DNA of 64,000 nt from Halomonas sp. 7T (GTDB taxonomy: Bacteria > Pseudomonadota > Gammaproteobacteria > Pseudomonadales > Halomonadaceae): contig NZ_CP087112.1 in the NCBI RefSeq assembly GCF_025643255.1, positions 3,534,001 to 3,598,000 on the forward strand. The letters are read 5' to 3'. Within the stretch, counting starts at the first letter, position 1; every line of letters begins with the position of its first letter. The translations under genes were made by a program, and so were the position numbers. Under the pieces are notes generated by a model that saw only the letters and a list, made by a program, of their open reading frames with translations, was not told the DNA's origin and did not search any database. Shown in pieces: positions 20,201-28,277 of this stretch.

Positions 20201-20379
20201 AGAGTACCATTGCGCTGGCCAAAAGCCTGGGGCTAGAGGTGATTGCCGAGGGCGTTGAGACCCCTGAACAGCAGCGTTGGCTGGCTGAACACGGCTGCTA
20301 CTGTTATCAGGGGTATCTATTTGCTAAGCCAATGGCGCTGGTAGCACTAGGCCACTGGATGAGTCAGCAGGGGCGGTAG
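17284..20379 (+). CDS. membrane PAS-PAS-GGDEF-EAL c-di-GMP enzyme
   Basis: A 1031-residue inner-membrane signalling protein. A transmembrane segment at about 27-47, a periplasmic sensor of some 250 residues (Cache-like by position), a second segment at about 303-325, then PAS domains near 356-470 and 478-590, GGDEF near 600-765 and EAL near 780-1025. The cyclase motif GGDEF is intact, with an RETD inhibitory I-site five residues before it. The phosphodiesterase side is also intact: EALLRW, NVSPLQF, LEVTESL, LDDFGTGYSS, LKIDQSF and IAEGVET. Either or both activities could operate. AAGG precedes the ATG. Its last 33 bases overlap the convergent GTPase gene. Confidence 0.93.
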   Translation: MPQSRLPTPPSLLSKTSPVYRRQRWGSIVLYNAAMVGLLVLFTWVLSDQYRQEVNASRDRSATRAELVGEWVSTTFALSDQVLMDVSQLLEPPMIPFSTEHRHFESLLQKRRDSLPMVEEISIIDEHGQLLVSSSLSHPPGFDTRGTAFFQAFQQSPRLEQLVTPLFWSAFSRDYHIFHVRRLRGLEGHFSGLAVVQIAPRVLDSALQRLSMGAGESIAIIDTQGQLVARRPGLDDQTALGTPIDHARITQFLNSAMPSESMRIVSPLEGDERLFWLHRVEELPFAVVVGESMQQVLAGWWQRFWILCAIWVLIGLLGGWGLRHYLNRLTLEMQLYQRMQEREQARAEAQQREARLQALVSSIQDMIFVFDGQGCLSYVHAIHQQRLLKDAHDIIGKHYRDVLPDEVAQAFSSVFYRVRRHRHAEELEYSLTFEAEVRYFSATVSPLSDASGDFDGVLALVRDITQAKLDDAQLRIAATAFQTHLGMLITDTRGRILKVNRTFTRITGYEESDVLGQNPRMFSSGRHDADFYRTLWGNVAKSGSWEGEVWNRRKNGEVFPEWLTISAVKDSDGVLTHYVATLSDITERKAAEKEIHQLAFYDPLTGLANRRLFMDRLEATMRSRAQNSHHGALLFIDLDNFKQVNDTLGHYAGDQLLQQMASQLQAVLRETDTLARLGGDEFAVVIDTLNEDAEQTALLAEAIAQKLLVAIRRPVLLRDETVIVTGSIGITVLDGSVPSVDDYLQQADMALFQAKEAGRDTLSFFDPAMQSELVQRARIEADLRHALPDQQWQLHYQPQVDRLGVATGVEALLRWQHPERGMVSPGVFISLLESTRLINDVGDWVLEEACRQLAEWAKQPQYAHLEMAVNVSPLQFREPDFLARTQAILLRTGAPLSKLKLEVTESLFVEARDDARAKMEALRALGVRFSLDDFGTGYSSLAYLAQLPLDQLKIDQSFVREILQSPANAAIVESTIALAKSLGLEVIAEGVETPEQQRWLAEHGCYCYQGYLFAKPMALVALGHWMSQQGR

Positions 20380-21357
20380 CGAAACGCTGGCGGCCTGTTC
20401 ATCGGGGATAATCACTTCTAGGCGTGAGTCCTGCCGCCAGGCACTGTTTTCGGCACTTAGCGTGCCGTCGGCACGGTTGAGGCGTTTCCAGCCGTTGTCA
20501 GTATGAAACACCCCTTTTACCCGAGCCGCCGCCGGCAGTTCTCCCAGCCAAGCCGCTAAGCGGTCAAGGTCGAAGCGCTCACTTGGGTGCCAGCGCACAC
20601 CTGTGCTGGTATAGCCAAGGGCGCTGGCAGTTTGCTGTTGAGGTTGGTCGGGTAGCGGCGGAAAATCGAAAAAAGCGCCCTCTAGGCTGGGGCTTGCTGC
20701 CAGCGCTTGGTGTTCGGCAGGCATTGCGGGCTGCCCTTCTTGCTGCGCTTGGCCGCTCTCTAGCAGCAGTGCCACGGGCAGTGTTCCTTGCTTAAGAGTA
20801 TGCGTCCACTTTCGGGGTGGCCATAGCTCGCCGATAAACTGCTCTGCTTGCTGATGCTGTGCGGTGCTTGCCTGATCGCCCATGGTGATGGCAATGGCGT
20901 CGGCCATATTGAGCTGGTCTAGAAACGTTTCGTGCTCGCGTACGCGGGCTTCATCCAGACGCCTAGGGTCTAGCGTGGCGATAATATCCTGCACGACCAC
21001 CACGCCTTCAAACGCCTCACCGCGCAGTAAGTCCAGCAGCCCGGCGGGGTGGCCAAGCCCTGATGGCTCGATAATGACCCGGTCGGGTTTGCTGCGCGCG
21101 AGCAAGTTAACGAGCGCTGCTTGCAGTATAAACGCCAGTTGGCAGCATAGGCAGCCGCCGGGCAAGCCTTTTACGACCACATCATCGCGCTGGTCGAACA
21201 TGGCTTGGTCGATGCCTATTTGACCGAATTCGTTGACCAAAATCGCCCATTTTTCATCCACAGGCTTTTGCTCAATCAGGCTGTGGATAAGCGTGGTTTT
21301 ACCGCTGCCTAAAAAGCCGGTGACGATGTGAACGGGAACGCGTGAAGCGGTTGCCAA
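20347..21357 (-). CDS. COG0523 (CobW/YjiA-type) metal-related GTPase with altered G4 motif
   Basis: A 336-residue G3E-family P-loop protein. It has the Walker A motif GFLGSGKTTL, the COG0523 metal motif GGCLCC, and IEPSGLGHP. The family inserts or carries metals (Zn, Co, Ni) in the cytosol. The usual guanine-specificity motif (N/T-K-x-D) reads TMGD in ADAIAITMGD, so the lysine is missing; nucleotide choice may be relaxed. The start is TTG with GGAGG eight bases upstream. It is the last gene of the moaA-moeA-mobA-fdhD block, two to three bases after moaA, suggesting a job linked to molybdenum cofactor or formate dehydrogenase maturation. Confidence 0.85.
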   Translation of the reverse strand: MATASRVPVHIVTGFLGSGKTTLIHSLIEQKPVDEKWAILVNEFGQIGIDQAMFDQRDDVVVKGLPGGCLCCQLAFILQAALVNLLARSKPDRVIIEPSGLGHPAGLLDLLRGEAFEGVVVVQDIIATLDPRRLDEARVREHETFLDQLNMADAIAITMGDQASTAQHQQAEQFIGELWPPRKWTHTLKQGTLPVALLLESGQAQQEGQPAMPAEHQALAASPSLEGAFFDFPPLPDQPQQQTASALGYTSTGVRWHPSERFDLDRLAAWLGELPAAARVKGVFHTDNGWKRLNRADGTLSAENSAWRQDSRLEVIIPDEQAASVSLPPLLTHPVA

Positions 21358-21360
21358 CGG

Positions 21361-22368
21361 TTAGCCTCCGGTCATATTCATAAAGCGCACCACCTGAACA
21401 TCGCCATCGGTAGTGAAGTGGTGGCGTTCAGGCTTTAGCGGCAGCGCATTGATAATGGCGGTTTTCAGGGCATGCATGTCGCCTGGGTAGCGGCGCAGAA
21501 CGGCGCGCAGGTCCACCGAGTGCTCGTTGCCTAAACAGAGCAGCAGACGCCCCTCCACCGTCACGCGAACGCGGTTGCAGGTGTCGCAAAAGTTGTGGCT
21601 GTGGGGTGAGATAAACCCTACCCGGCTATCGCTATCGGCCATCTTAAAATAGCGCGATGGGCCAGGCGTGCTCTCCGTGGTGGGGGTGAGCGGGTAGCGG
21701 GTTTCTATCAGCGCCTGCACATCGTCGCTAGAGTAAAAGGTCTCGGCCCGGGAGTGGTCAGACACATCGCCCAGGGGCATCTCTTCGATAAAGCTAATAT
21801 CGAGACCTTCCTCACGGGCGAAGGTGACGAGGTCGAGCACTTCATCGTCGTTGCGGCCTTTCAAGATTACCGCGTTGAGTTTAATACGCTGAAAACCGGC
21901 TTCTTTGGCGGCGCGGATGCCGTCAATCACCTTCGCTAAGTCACCGGTGCGGGTGAGCTGCTTAAAGCGTTCCGGGTCGAGGGAGTCCAGGCTGATGTTC
22001 AATCTACGCAGCCCACCCGCGTACAGCTGTTGAGCGTGTTTGCGTAGGCTGGCACCGTTGGTGGTCATGGTGAAGTCGTTAAGCCCTGGCAGCGTGCCTA
22101 TTTCATCCACTAGCTGCTCAATGCCTTTTCGCACCAACGGCTCGCCGCCGGTGAGGCGGATTTTTTCAACGCCTAATTCGGTGAACGCCCGGGCAACCAT
22201 GGCGAGTTCTTCTAGGGTGAGCACTTGCGCGCGAGGCAGGAACACCATCTCTTCGCTCATGCAGTAGACACAGCGGAAGTCGCAGCGATCGGTGACCGAG
22301 ATACGCACGTAGCTAACACGACGCCCAAAGTTGTCGATCAGCTGTTGGGCAATTGGTGGTTGAGTCAT
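21361..22368 (-). CDS. moaA: GTP 3',8-cyclase (molybdenum cofactor step 1)
   Basis: A 335-residue radical-SAM enzyme that converts GTP to the cyclic intermediate used for molybdopterin. The radical-SAM cluster motif CDFRCVYC is near residue 28, and the second cluster's cysteines are at [20 protein letters not shown]. The protein ends with Gly-Gly, as active MoaA proteins do. The ATG at 22368 has GGAG five bases upstream and overlaps the moeA stop by four bases; a GTG two codons earlier is less likely. It lies in the cofactor operon beside formate dehydrogenase. Confidence 0.95.
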   Translation of the reverse strand: MTQPPIAQQLIDNFGRRVSYVRISVTDRCDFRCVYCMSEEMVFLPRAQVLTLEELAMVARAFTELGVEKIRLTGGEPLVRKGIEQLVDEIGTLPGLNDFTMTTNGASLRKHAQQLYAGGLRRLNISLDSLDPERFKQLTRTGDLAKVIDGIRAAKEAGFQRIKLNAVILKGRNDDEVLDLVTFAREEGLDISFIEEMPLGDVSDHSRAETFYSSDDVQALIETRYPLTPTTESTPGPSRYFKMADSDSRVGFISPHSHNFCDTCNRVRVTVEGRLLLCLGNEHSVDLRAVLRRYPGDMHALKTAIINALPLKPERHHFTTDGDVQVVRFMNMTGG

Positions 22369-23636
22369 TGCCACTCCGTCAGTGGTTGAATGGTGACCGT
22401 ATCGCCAGGTCGGGCGCCCGCCAAATCATCGCCTAGTTCAATCAGGCAGTTGGCCGCGACCATCGAGGTTAAAATCCCCGACCCCTGAGCACCGGTCGTG
22501 CGCACGTGAAGAACTCCGTGCGCGTCGCAGTGGTAAACGCCGCGTAAAAAATCGGTGCGCTGCAAGCGGCTTTTCAGCGGCGTTTCCGCGATGGCGGTTA
22601 AGCGCAACGGCGGCGAGGGCGCCTGCTCTTGCAGGCGTTGCAGTATTGGCACCACAAACTGGCTAAAGGTTACCATGACCGCCACTGGGTTGCCGGGCAA
22701 ACCCAGGAAAGGCGTGTGCGACTGGCCAAGCCATCCGCAGGCCATCGGCCGTCCTGGGCGCAGCGCCACTCGCCAGAACGCTAGCTGGCCGAGCTGTTCT
22801 AATGCTTGCCGCGTGAAGTCAGCATGGCCGACGGAAACGCCGCCGCTGGTGATGACTAAATCGCTGTGTTCAGCGGCGTCTGCTAGGGCGTGCATAATCG
22901 CCGCTGGGTCGTCGGGAAGAATGCCCAGGTCCAGCACCTCGGCGCCTTGCTCGGCGAGTAGGCCCATCAGGCTAAACCGGTTGGTATCGTAAATGCCGGC
23001 GTGGGGCAGTGCTTCGCCGGGCGGCGTGACTTCATTGCCGGTGGAAAAAATCGCCACCTTAGGGCGCTGATAAACCGCCACATCGGCGTAACCCAGCGAT
23101 GCAATAAGTCCTAGGCAGGCGGCATCTAGTCGAGTGCCGGCGGGTAGCGCGATATCGCCCAGAGCAATATCTTCACCTGCTTGGCGAACATGTTGGCCGT
23201 GCTTTAGGCGTTCAGGCGACTCAATGATCACATGCTCAGTTTGTTCATCTATCGGTTCGCGCAGCTGCTCACTTATCACCACGGTATCGGTGCCCGGCGG
23301 CAATGGGGCGCCGGTGGTGATGCGCACACAGTGACCGGCAGGGACTAATTCGCTGCGATACTGTCCGGCCAACACCTCTCCGGCCAGCGGCCAATTCGTT
23401 TGTTTGGCCCCTACCCCTTCCCTAGCTAACGCGAGCGCTACGCCATCCATGGCCGCATTGGTGTTTTGCGGCACGTTAATCGGCGCCTGCACGGCTTTGG
23501 CCAAGCGACGTCCGTAAGCCTGTGCCAAAGGGATCTGCTCGCTGCCGAGTGGGCGTTCAATCAACGTGGCCAGCGCTTCGCGCGCTTCGTCGACGCTGAG
23601 CATTTGCTCGCCAAGGTCAAAGCAGGAAAGCGTCAT
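22365..23636 (-). CDS. moeA: molybdopterin molybdenumtransferase, divergent copy 1
   Basis: A 423-residue MoeA that should insert molybdate (or tungstate) into adenylylated molybdopterin. It has the MoeA layout with the molybdopterin-binding MoCF domain at about residues 190-330 ([43 protein letters not shown]). It departs from the common pattern in conserved blocks: [10 protein letters not shown] instead of NSAMDGYA, GHADF instead of GE-x-D, and RPGRP instead of PGKP. A second, more canonical MoeA is at 34722-35927. The start has AAGGAGG nearby and overlaps mobA by four bases. Confidence 0.92.
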   Translation of the reverse strand: MTLSCFDLGEQMLSVDEAREALATLIERPLGSEQIPLAQAYGRRLAKAVQAPINVPQNTNAAMDGVALALAREGVGAKQTNWPLAGEVLAGQYRSELVPAGHCVRITTGAPLPPGTDTVVISEQLREPIDEQTEHVIIESPERLKHGQHVRQAGEDIALGDIALPAGTRLDAACLGLIASLGYADVAVYQRPKVAIFSTGNEVTPPGEALPHAGIYDTNRFSLMGLLAEQGAEVLDLGILPDDPAAIMHALADAAEHSDLVITSGGVSVGHADFTRQALEQLGQLAFWRVALRPGRPMACGWLGQSHTPFLGLPGNPVAVMVTFSQFVVPILQRLQEQAPSPPLRLTAIAETPLKSRLQRTDFLRGVYHCDAHGVLHVRTTGAQGSGILTSMVAANCLIELGDDLAGARPGDTVTIQPLTEWQ

Positions 23637-24256
23637 TTGCCCTCCTTGCTCGAAGAGGCCATTAACGCTAGCTCCAGGCGATGCTTCTCTTCCTCGGTAT
23701 TCAAGTTGGCAAACGCCTCAGGGCAGTCGGACATATCTACCTTGCACCACGCGTGGCGGGCGAACCAGCGGTCGATTTTGCGCTCGCCCTGGGCAAGGGC
23801 GTCGGCCAAATCATCGGCGAGCGAGGTGCGTAAGAGAACCACAACCGGGTGAAGCCGCTCACCGTCAAAGGCAACGGCGATATCCTGCTCGCCGCGCTCC
23901 GTCATGATGCCCGCGAGCATGCGTGGCACTAGATCGTGGGGAAGCGCTGGGGAGTCGCAGGGGGCGACCAGTAGCCAAGGTGTTTTCGCCGCCCGTAGGC
24001 CGCTATAAATCCCCATTAACGGGCCTTTAAAGCCGCCCTCCGCATCTTCTATTACCCGGTTGGCGAATGGCGCGTAGCCATCCAAATTACGGTTGGCGTT
24101 AATCAGTAGCTCGGCCACGTGGCCTTCAAGGCGTTTGACGGTATGCGCCACGAGCGGTAGGCCCGCAAAGGGCTCAAGGCCTTTGTCGCGGCCCCCCATA
24201 CGGCGACCTTCGCCGCCTGCCAAAATCATGCCGGTGATGTCGTGTATTGCGATCAT
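23633..24256 (-). CDS. mobA: molybdenum cofactor guanylyltransferase
   Basis: A 207-residue enzyme that attaches GMP to molybdopterin to make the guanine dinucleotide form used by bacterial formate dehydrogenases. The nucleotidyltransferase signature ILAGGEGRRMGGRDKGLEPF is at residues 11-30, with the NANRNLDGYA and GPLMGIYSGL blocks and the metal aspartate region LLVAPCDSPALP. Length is typical of MobA (about 190-210). It overlaps moeA and fdhD by four bases each, so the block is a tightly coupled operon. Confidence 0.95.
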   Translation of the reverse strand: MIAIHDITGMILAGGEGRRMGGRDKGLEPFAGLPLVAHTVKRLEGHVAELLINANRNLDGYAPFANRVIEDAEGGFKGPLMGIYSGLRAAKTPWLLVAPCDSPALPHDLVPRMLAGIMTERGEQDIAVAFDGERLHPVVVLLRTSLADDLADALAQGERKIDRWFARHAWCKVDMSDCPEAFANLNTEEEKHRLELALMASSSKEGK

Positions 24257-25110
24257 ACGCCAGCCTCCTTGGATGTGCGGGCAGCCGGAGGCTTGGCGGG
24301 AATAGCGTCAAGTGTTAAACGGCCATTAGCATTGATTGCCTGAAAATTTTTGCCCTTGGCGCGGCCAATCAGCATTACGCCGAAGCGTTCGGCCAGCTCA
24401 ACGCCTTTTTGGGTAACGCCAGAGCGTGAGACCAGCACGCTAATGCCCATTTGGGCAACTTTTAGCACCATTTCGGAGGTTAAGCGCCCCGTTGTGTAGA
24501 AAATATCCGCACTGGCACTGTTAGATTGCTGCAACCACTGGCGGCCTGCCAGGGTGTCGACTGCGTTGTGTCGGCCGACGTCCTCCACAAAGTCGAGCAC
24601 CTCTGTTTGGCGGCACAGTGCACAACCGTGCACGGCGCCTGCGCTCCGGTAGGTCTCGTTATACGCGTTGAGATTACTCAGTAACTGGTAAAGCGTCGAT
24701 TGCATGAGCGATGTTTCAGGCAGCGCGGTTAATGAGGTGTGAGCGAGGAGGTTGCCAAATACGGTTCCTTGGCCGCATCCGGTCGTCACCGTGCGCGTAC
24801 TTAGCCGTGCTTCCAGGTCGTCTGGCAGGTGGCGTGTCACGATAGACGCCGCTTCTACGTCCCAATCGACCTGAACCGCCGTTAAATCCTCGGCTGAACG
24901 GAGCAGCCCTTGGTTGCGCAAATAGCCCACGACCAGAGCTTCAGGGTCATCGCCTAGGGTCATGAGCGTCACAATCTCGCGCTTATTCAGGTAAACCGTA
25001 AGCGCACGTTCAGCGGCAATGGCCTGAGCGCGGGTGTCGCCGTAGGCATCCATTATCTCAATGGTGGTCGTTGCCGGTAACCGGGCTTGGCTTAATTGAA
25101 GGGCGGGCAT
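24253..25110 (-). CDS. fdhD: formate dehydrogenase accessory sulfurtransferase FdhD
   Basis: A 285-residue protein that carries sulfur from a cysteine desulfurase to the molybdenum cofactor, a step formate dehydrogenase needs for activity. The cysteine loop of FdhD is visible as GCALCRQ in AVHGCALCRQTEVLDFVEDV, followed by GRHNAVDTLAGR; the LVSRSGVTQKGVELAERFGV block is also typical. The ATG at 25110 has GAGG seven bases upstream; the longer frame would need a TTG at 25134. It heads the minus-strand operon, divergent from the DUF3305 gene, and the bases between must hold both promoters. Confidence 0.94.
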   Translation of the reverse strand: MPALQLSQARLPATTTIEIMDAYGDTRAQAIAAERALTVYLNKREIVTLMTLGDDPEALVVGYLRNQGLLRSAEDLTAVQVDWDVEAASIVTRHLPDDLEARLSTRTVTTGCGQGTVFGNLLAHTSLTALPETSLMQSTLYQLLSNLNAYNETYRSAGAVHGCALCRQTEVLDFVEDVGRHNAVDTLAGRQWLQQSNSASADIFYTTGRLTSEMVLKVAQMGISVLVSRSGVTQKGVELAERFGVMLIGRAKGKNFQAINANGRLTLDAIPAKPPAARTSKEAGV

Positions 25111-25307
25111 CCGCAATCCTCGCTGGTACCTCAACGGGTACCTGAAACAGTGCTAAAAACAATAATAGTTGAGTAAAACGCTATGAGTTGACGATGATGG
25201 CGCTCGGGGGGCTTACTTGTCTACCCATTCTATGTTTACTCATTCTATGTCTATCCATTTACGTCTTGGGCAATCGTCTTAGGCAATCAGTGAAAGGGCC
25301 TCCCGCT

Positions 25308-25748
25308 ATGACGGATAATTTACGTGCATTGAGTATTACCCTGGTGGCAGAACCTAAGCAGGTGAAGGGGTTCACCCTGACCCAATGGCGTATTGCGAGC
25401 CTGGCGCCGGGCGATCAAGGTGAGTACGTGTTAGGGCTTCAGCTTTCGATGACAGAGCGAGCAGCCTACCGCTTTAATCTAACATCGGCGTCCCCACGGC
25501 TGTTCGTGCGGGCAGGGTTTACCGGCCAAACGCCCAAACCCGATGCCATTACCGCCAGCCAAGATGTGGCGGCCGGCTGGCTAGATGGCGAGCAGCAGGT
25601 GTTAGAAGCGCCAATGCCGATGGCCATTCAGGTCTGGCTGGAGAACTATCTTGCTCGCCATGGCGAAGCACCACTGGAAATGCGCAAGAAAAAACGTAAA
25701 GGGGCTGGGCGCGCAAAAGAGTTGCCCACCAAGGAGCAGCCACAGTGA
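25308..25748 (+). CDS. DUF3305 formate dehydrogenase-associated protein
   Basis: A 146-residue protein of unknown function resembling the DUF3305 family, which occurs beside formate dehydrogenase genes. The core (TLTQWRIASLAPG, YRFNLTSASPRLFVR) is followed by a lysine-rich tail (MRKKKRKGAGRAK). No membrane segment is expected when started at the ATG at 25308, which has AAAGGG upstream; an open frame to 25188 would add a hydrophobic stretch with no good start signal. It overlaps the DUF3306 gene by four bases, so the pair is translationally coupled. A maturation or assembly role is an inference from location. Confidence 0.85.
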   Translation: MTDNLRALSITLVAEPKQVKGFTLTQWRIASLAPGDQGEYVLGLQLSMTERAAYRFNLTSASPRLFVRAGFTGQTPKPDAITASQDVAAGWLDGEQQVLEAPMPMAIQVWLENYLARHGEAPLEMRKKKRKGAGRAKELPTKEQPQ

Positions 25749-26362
25749 GTCGGTTAGAGCGCTGGTCGCGCAAAAAGCGCGGCGAAGAAGGTGACGAGCA
25801 ACCGCTGGAAAGTGGGGCGAATGCGCCGCTGCAAGAGCCGTATTCCGTCACGGCAGCAGAGGAAGAGCCGGGAGCGTCTAGCGAGCAGCCCATATCGCAA
25901 TCGTCGGGCGCTGAAGAGGCGCCCGCGCCGGGCAGTGTCGATCACACCCTGCCGGACCCCGATACACTGCCTCCTGGTAGCGACTTCAGCGCGTTTATGG
26001 CCGCTGGCGTCAGTGCTGCACTGCGACGTCGTGCGCTCAAGCGGCTATGGGCCACGGGGAACTATAACGTACGCGATGGCCTGGATGATTATGATGCCGA
26101 TTACCGGCAGCAGCTTAAGCCGATGGCGAGTGAGCTGGCGGGTAAGTTGCGTCGCTGGGCAGATAAAGCAGAGAAGAGCGTTGCCTCTGATGAGAGCGTT
26201 GATGAGGAAGCACATACTCAAGCGAGCCAGACGGATAGCGAAGAGCATTCAGTTGCGTTGAATCGTCGTGAAGGTGCTTCGCTTTCGGCACAAAATAGCG
26301 GGCTAGACGACCAGTCTGATAGTGGTGAAGCGCTTTCAGATAAAGTGTCAAAAAAGATATAA
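25745..26362 (+). CDS. DUF3306 formate dehydrogenase-associated acidic protein
   Basis: A 205-residue protein starting at GTG and overlapping the DUF3305 stop. The N-terminal SRLERWSRKKR and the central block (PGSDFSAFMAAGVSAALRRR, LWATGNYNVRDGLDDYDADY) fit the DUF3306 family. Before and after this block the sequence is low-complexity and rich in Glu, Ser, Asp and Gln, so it is probably disordered. The family is known only by its presence with DUF3305 in formate dehydrogenase clusters; no activity can be named. About 186 bases separate it from the next gene. Confidence 0.85.
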   Translation: MSRLERWSRKKRGEEGDEQPLESGANAPLQEPYSVTAAEEEPGASSEQPISQSSGAEEAPAPGSVDHTLPDPDTLPPGSDFSAFMAAGVSAALRRRALKRLWATGNYNVRDGLDDYDADYRQQLKPMASELAGKLRRWADKAEKSVASDESVDEEAHTQASQTDSEEHSVALNRREGASLSAQNSGLDDQSDSGEALSDKVSKKI

Positions 26363-26514
26363 AATACTTTAATTACAAAGGGTTATCGATGTAGGGTCGG
26401 TGGAGCGTTGATATTTTGGTGGTTAAGACATTGGCAAAAAAGACCATAGGCTCATACGCTCAAAGAAGATAAAGCGTTACTATAAGCATTAGAAACTTAA
26501 AAACTAAATCTACT

Positions 26515-26520
26515 TATAAT
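26515..26520 (+). promoter_or_regulatory. candidate -10 box before the formate dehydrogenase genes
   Basis: A perfect TATAAT stands 29 bases before the polyferredoxin ATG in an AT-rich gap (26363-26548). I find no good -35 at the right distance (GAAACT is the best), so an activator may be needed. Weak but well placed. Confidence 0.35.
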
Positions 26521-26548
26521 AAGAATGACTATCTGACCGTGAGCATGC

Positions 26549-28273
26549 ATGAATCAACGTATCCAACTGGCGTCTTTAGACGACCAGCGCAATGCCGCCG
26601 CCCGTGAGGCGGTGCGCCAGCGCATCTCTTGGCCGGCGAATTTAACGCCGGCTAATGTTACCTACCATAGTCGCGGTCATGTGCTATTGCTCGGGAGCGC
26701 ACATACTGCGTACGCCGCTGCCCGCCTTTTGCAAGGCCGCGGGCTTGCTTCGCTGACGCTGCTGCTAACGGATGAGCCTGCACAGCAGGATGCCCTTTCA
26801 AGCGGCAGCGAGCCGCTGATTGAGCGCTGTTTCTCCGCTGAGCAGTTTCAGCAGCTTCATATCTCCGGCCACTTAGGAGCCTTTCACGTTGAGCTGCGCC
26901 CTGATGATGGTGACGTACTCAATGTGGCACAAGCACTGCTTGAGCGAAGTGGTTTCGATGTCGTGCTGGATATGACCGGGGCTGATCGTCTCTTCAATAC
27001 CCCCACCTGGGAGCTGCCTCCGCCTGGCTACGTATTGCTTGACTGGGCAACGCAACGCAACCCCGGTGACGTGTTGGATAGCGTGGCTGAGTTAATCGGC
27101 GAATTTGATAAGCCGCGTTATTTTCAGGTCAATAGCGACCTCTGTGCCCACTCCTCCAGCGGTAATATCGGCTGTACGCGCTGCCTGGATGTTTGCCCCG
27201 CAGACGCCATTTCCAGCTTTAAAGGTCGGATTGAGTCGCGCATTGAAATTGATCCCTTTCTTTGTCAGGGCGTGGGCAGCTGTACCAGCGCCTGTCCCAC
27301 CGGCGCCATCGAATTTCGCTTACCCGAAACCCGCCGACAGCAGGACACTTTGTCAACGTGGCTAGCGGCGTACCGCGAAGCCGGTGGCCAGGTGCCAGTC
27401 ATGCGCTTTATCACCCAAGATGCCCTTGACGCTGAGCGCCAAGCGGGCGTCGTCACGCCAGGCTTTTTGCTGGATGCGCCTCTGGAAGAGCTTGGCGCAG
27501 CTGGACATGACCAGTGGCTCACGGCGCTAGCCAACGGGGCTGCGGAAGTGCGCATCCATTTGCACGACGAGATGCCCTCCCGCTTAAGTACGTTTCTAGC
27601 TGACCAGCTGGCTCAGGCGCACCGTTTGCTTGAAGCGCTCGGCCATGACACTGCCCGCATTCGATTTATTGCGCCAGACGACCGTGACGCCCGCGATGCG
27701 CTACCTGCCTTGATGCCACTGACCGATGCGGCGCTTAGCTTACCGGAACCTGATAAGCGCCTGCGCTTGAATCGGGTGTTGGAGCATTTGGCTGCTCTTG
27801 GAACACCTAGCGGCGAGCGCCACACGATGCCAAGCGGTGCAGCCTATGGTGCTATCGAGGTAGATAGTGCGGCCTGCACGCTCTGCTATGCCTGTGTCAG
27901 CAACTGTCCGACGCCCGCGTTAAGTGCGGGAGGTGACACTCCCTCGCTTAGCTTCCGCGAAGCGGACTGCGTGCAGTGCGGCTTATGTGAAAAAGCGTGT
28001 CCTGAAGACGCCATACGCCTGCTGCCCGGCTTTTTGGCTTCTCCAGAGCGGCAAACGCGGCATATTTGCCATGAAGAAGCGCCGTTTGAGTGCATTAGCT
28101 GCGGCAAACCCTTTGCAACGGCCAGTACGGTAGCGGCGATTAAACAAAAGCTTGCCCATCACCCCTACTTTGCGGGGGAGGCGATGGCGCGTTTAGAAAT
28201 GTGCGAAGACTGCCGAGTGAAGGACGTTTGGAAAACCATGATCCGCGATCCTAACGCGCAATTAAAGGTGTAA
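26549..28273 (+). CDS. polyferredoxin-like 4Fe-4S protein of the formate dehydrogenase cluster
   Basis: A 574-residue protein in three parts. Residues 1-165 look like a Rossmann-type domain without cysteines (HVLLLGSAHTAYAAARLL). Then come four iron-sulfur motifs: C-x9-C-x2-C-x3-CP near 205, C-x5-C-x3-CP near 240, CTLCYACVSNCP near 445 and CVQCGLCEKACP near 475. The C-terminal end has two Cys pairs (CISC and CEDC about 45 residues apart) suggesting a zinc or further cluster site. It precedes the TorD-like chaperone and catalytic genes, so electron transfer or enzyme maturation is likely. The ribosome site is weak. Confidence 0.88.
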   Translation: MNQRIQLASLDDQRNAAAREAVRQRISWPANLTPANVTYHSRGHVLLLGSAHTAYAAARLLQGRGLASLTLLLTDEPAQQDALSSGSEPLIERCFSAEQFQQLHISGHLGAFHVELRPDDGDVLNVAQALLERSGFDVVLDMTGADRLFNTPTWELPPPGYVLLDWATQRNPGDVLDSVAELIGEFDKPRYFQVNSDLCAHSSSGNIGCTRCLDVCPADAISSFKGRIESRIEIDPFLCQGVGSCTSACPTGAIEFRLPETRRQQDTLSTWLAAYREAGGQVPVMRFITQDALDAERQAGVVTPGFLLDAPLEELGAAGHDQWLTALANGAAEVRIHLHDEMPSRLSTFLADQLAQAHRLLEALGHDTARIRFIAPDDRDARDALPALMPLTDAALSLPEPDKRLRLNRVLEHLAALGTPSGERHTMPSGAAYGAIEVDSAACTLCYACVSNCPTPALSAGGDTPSLSFREADCVQCGLCEKACPEDAIRLLPGFLASPERQTRHICHEEAPFECISCGKPFATASTVAAIKQKLAHHPYFAGEAMARLEMCEDCRVKDVWKTMIRDPNAQLKV

Positions 28274-28277
28274 CGCC

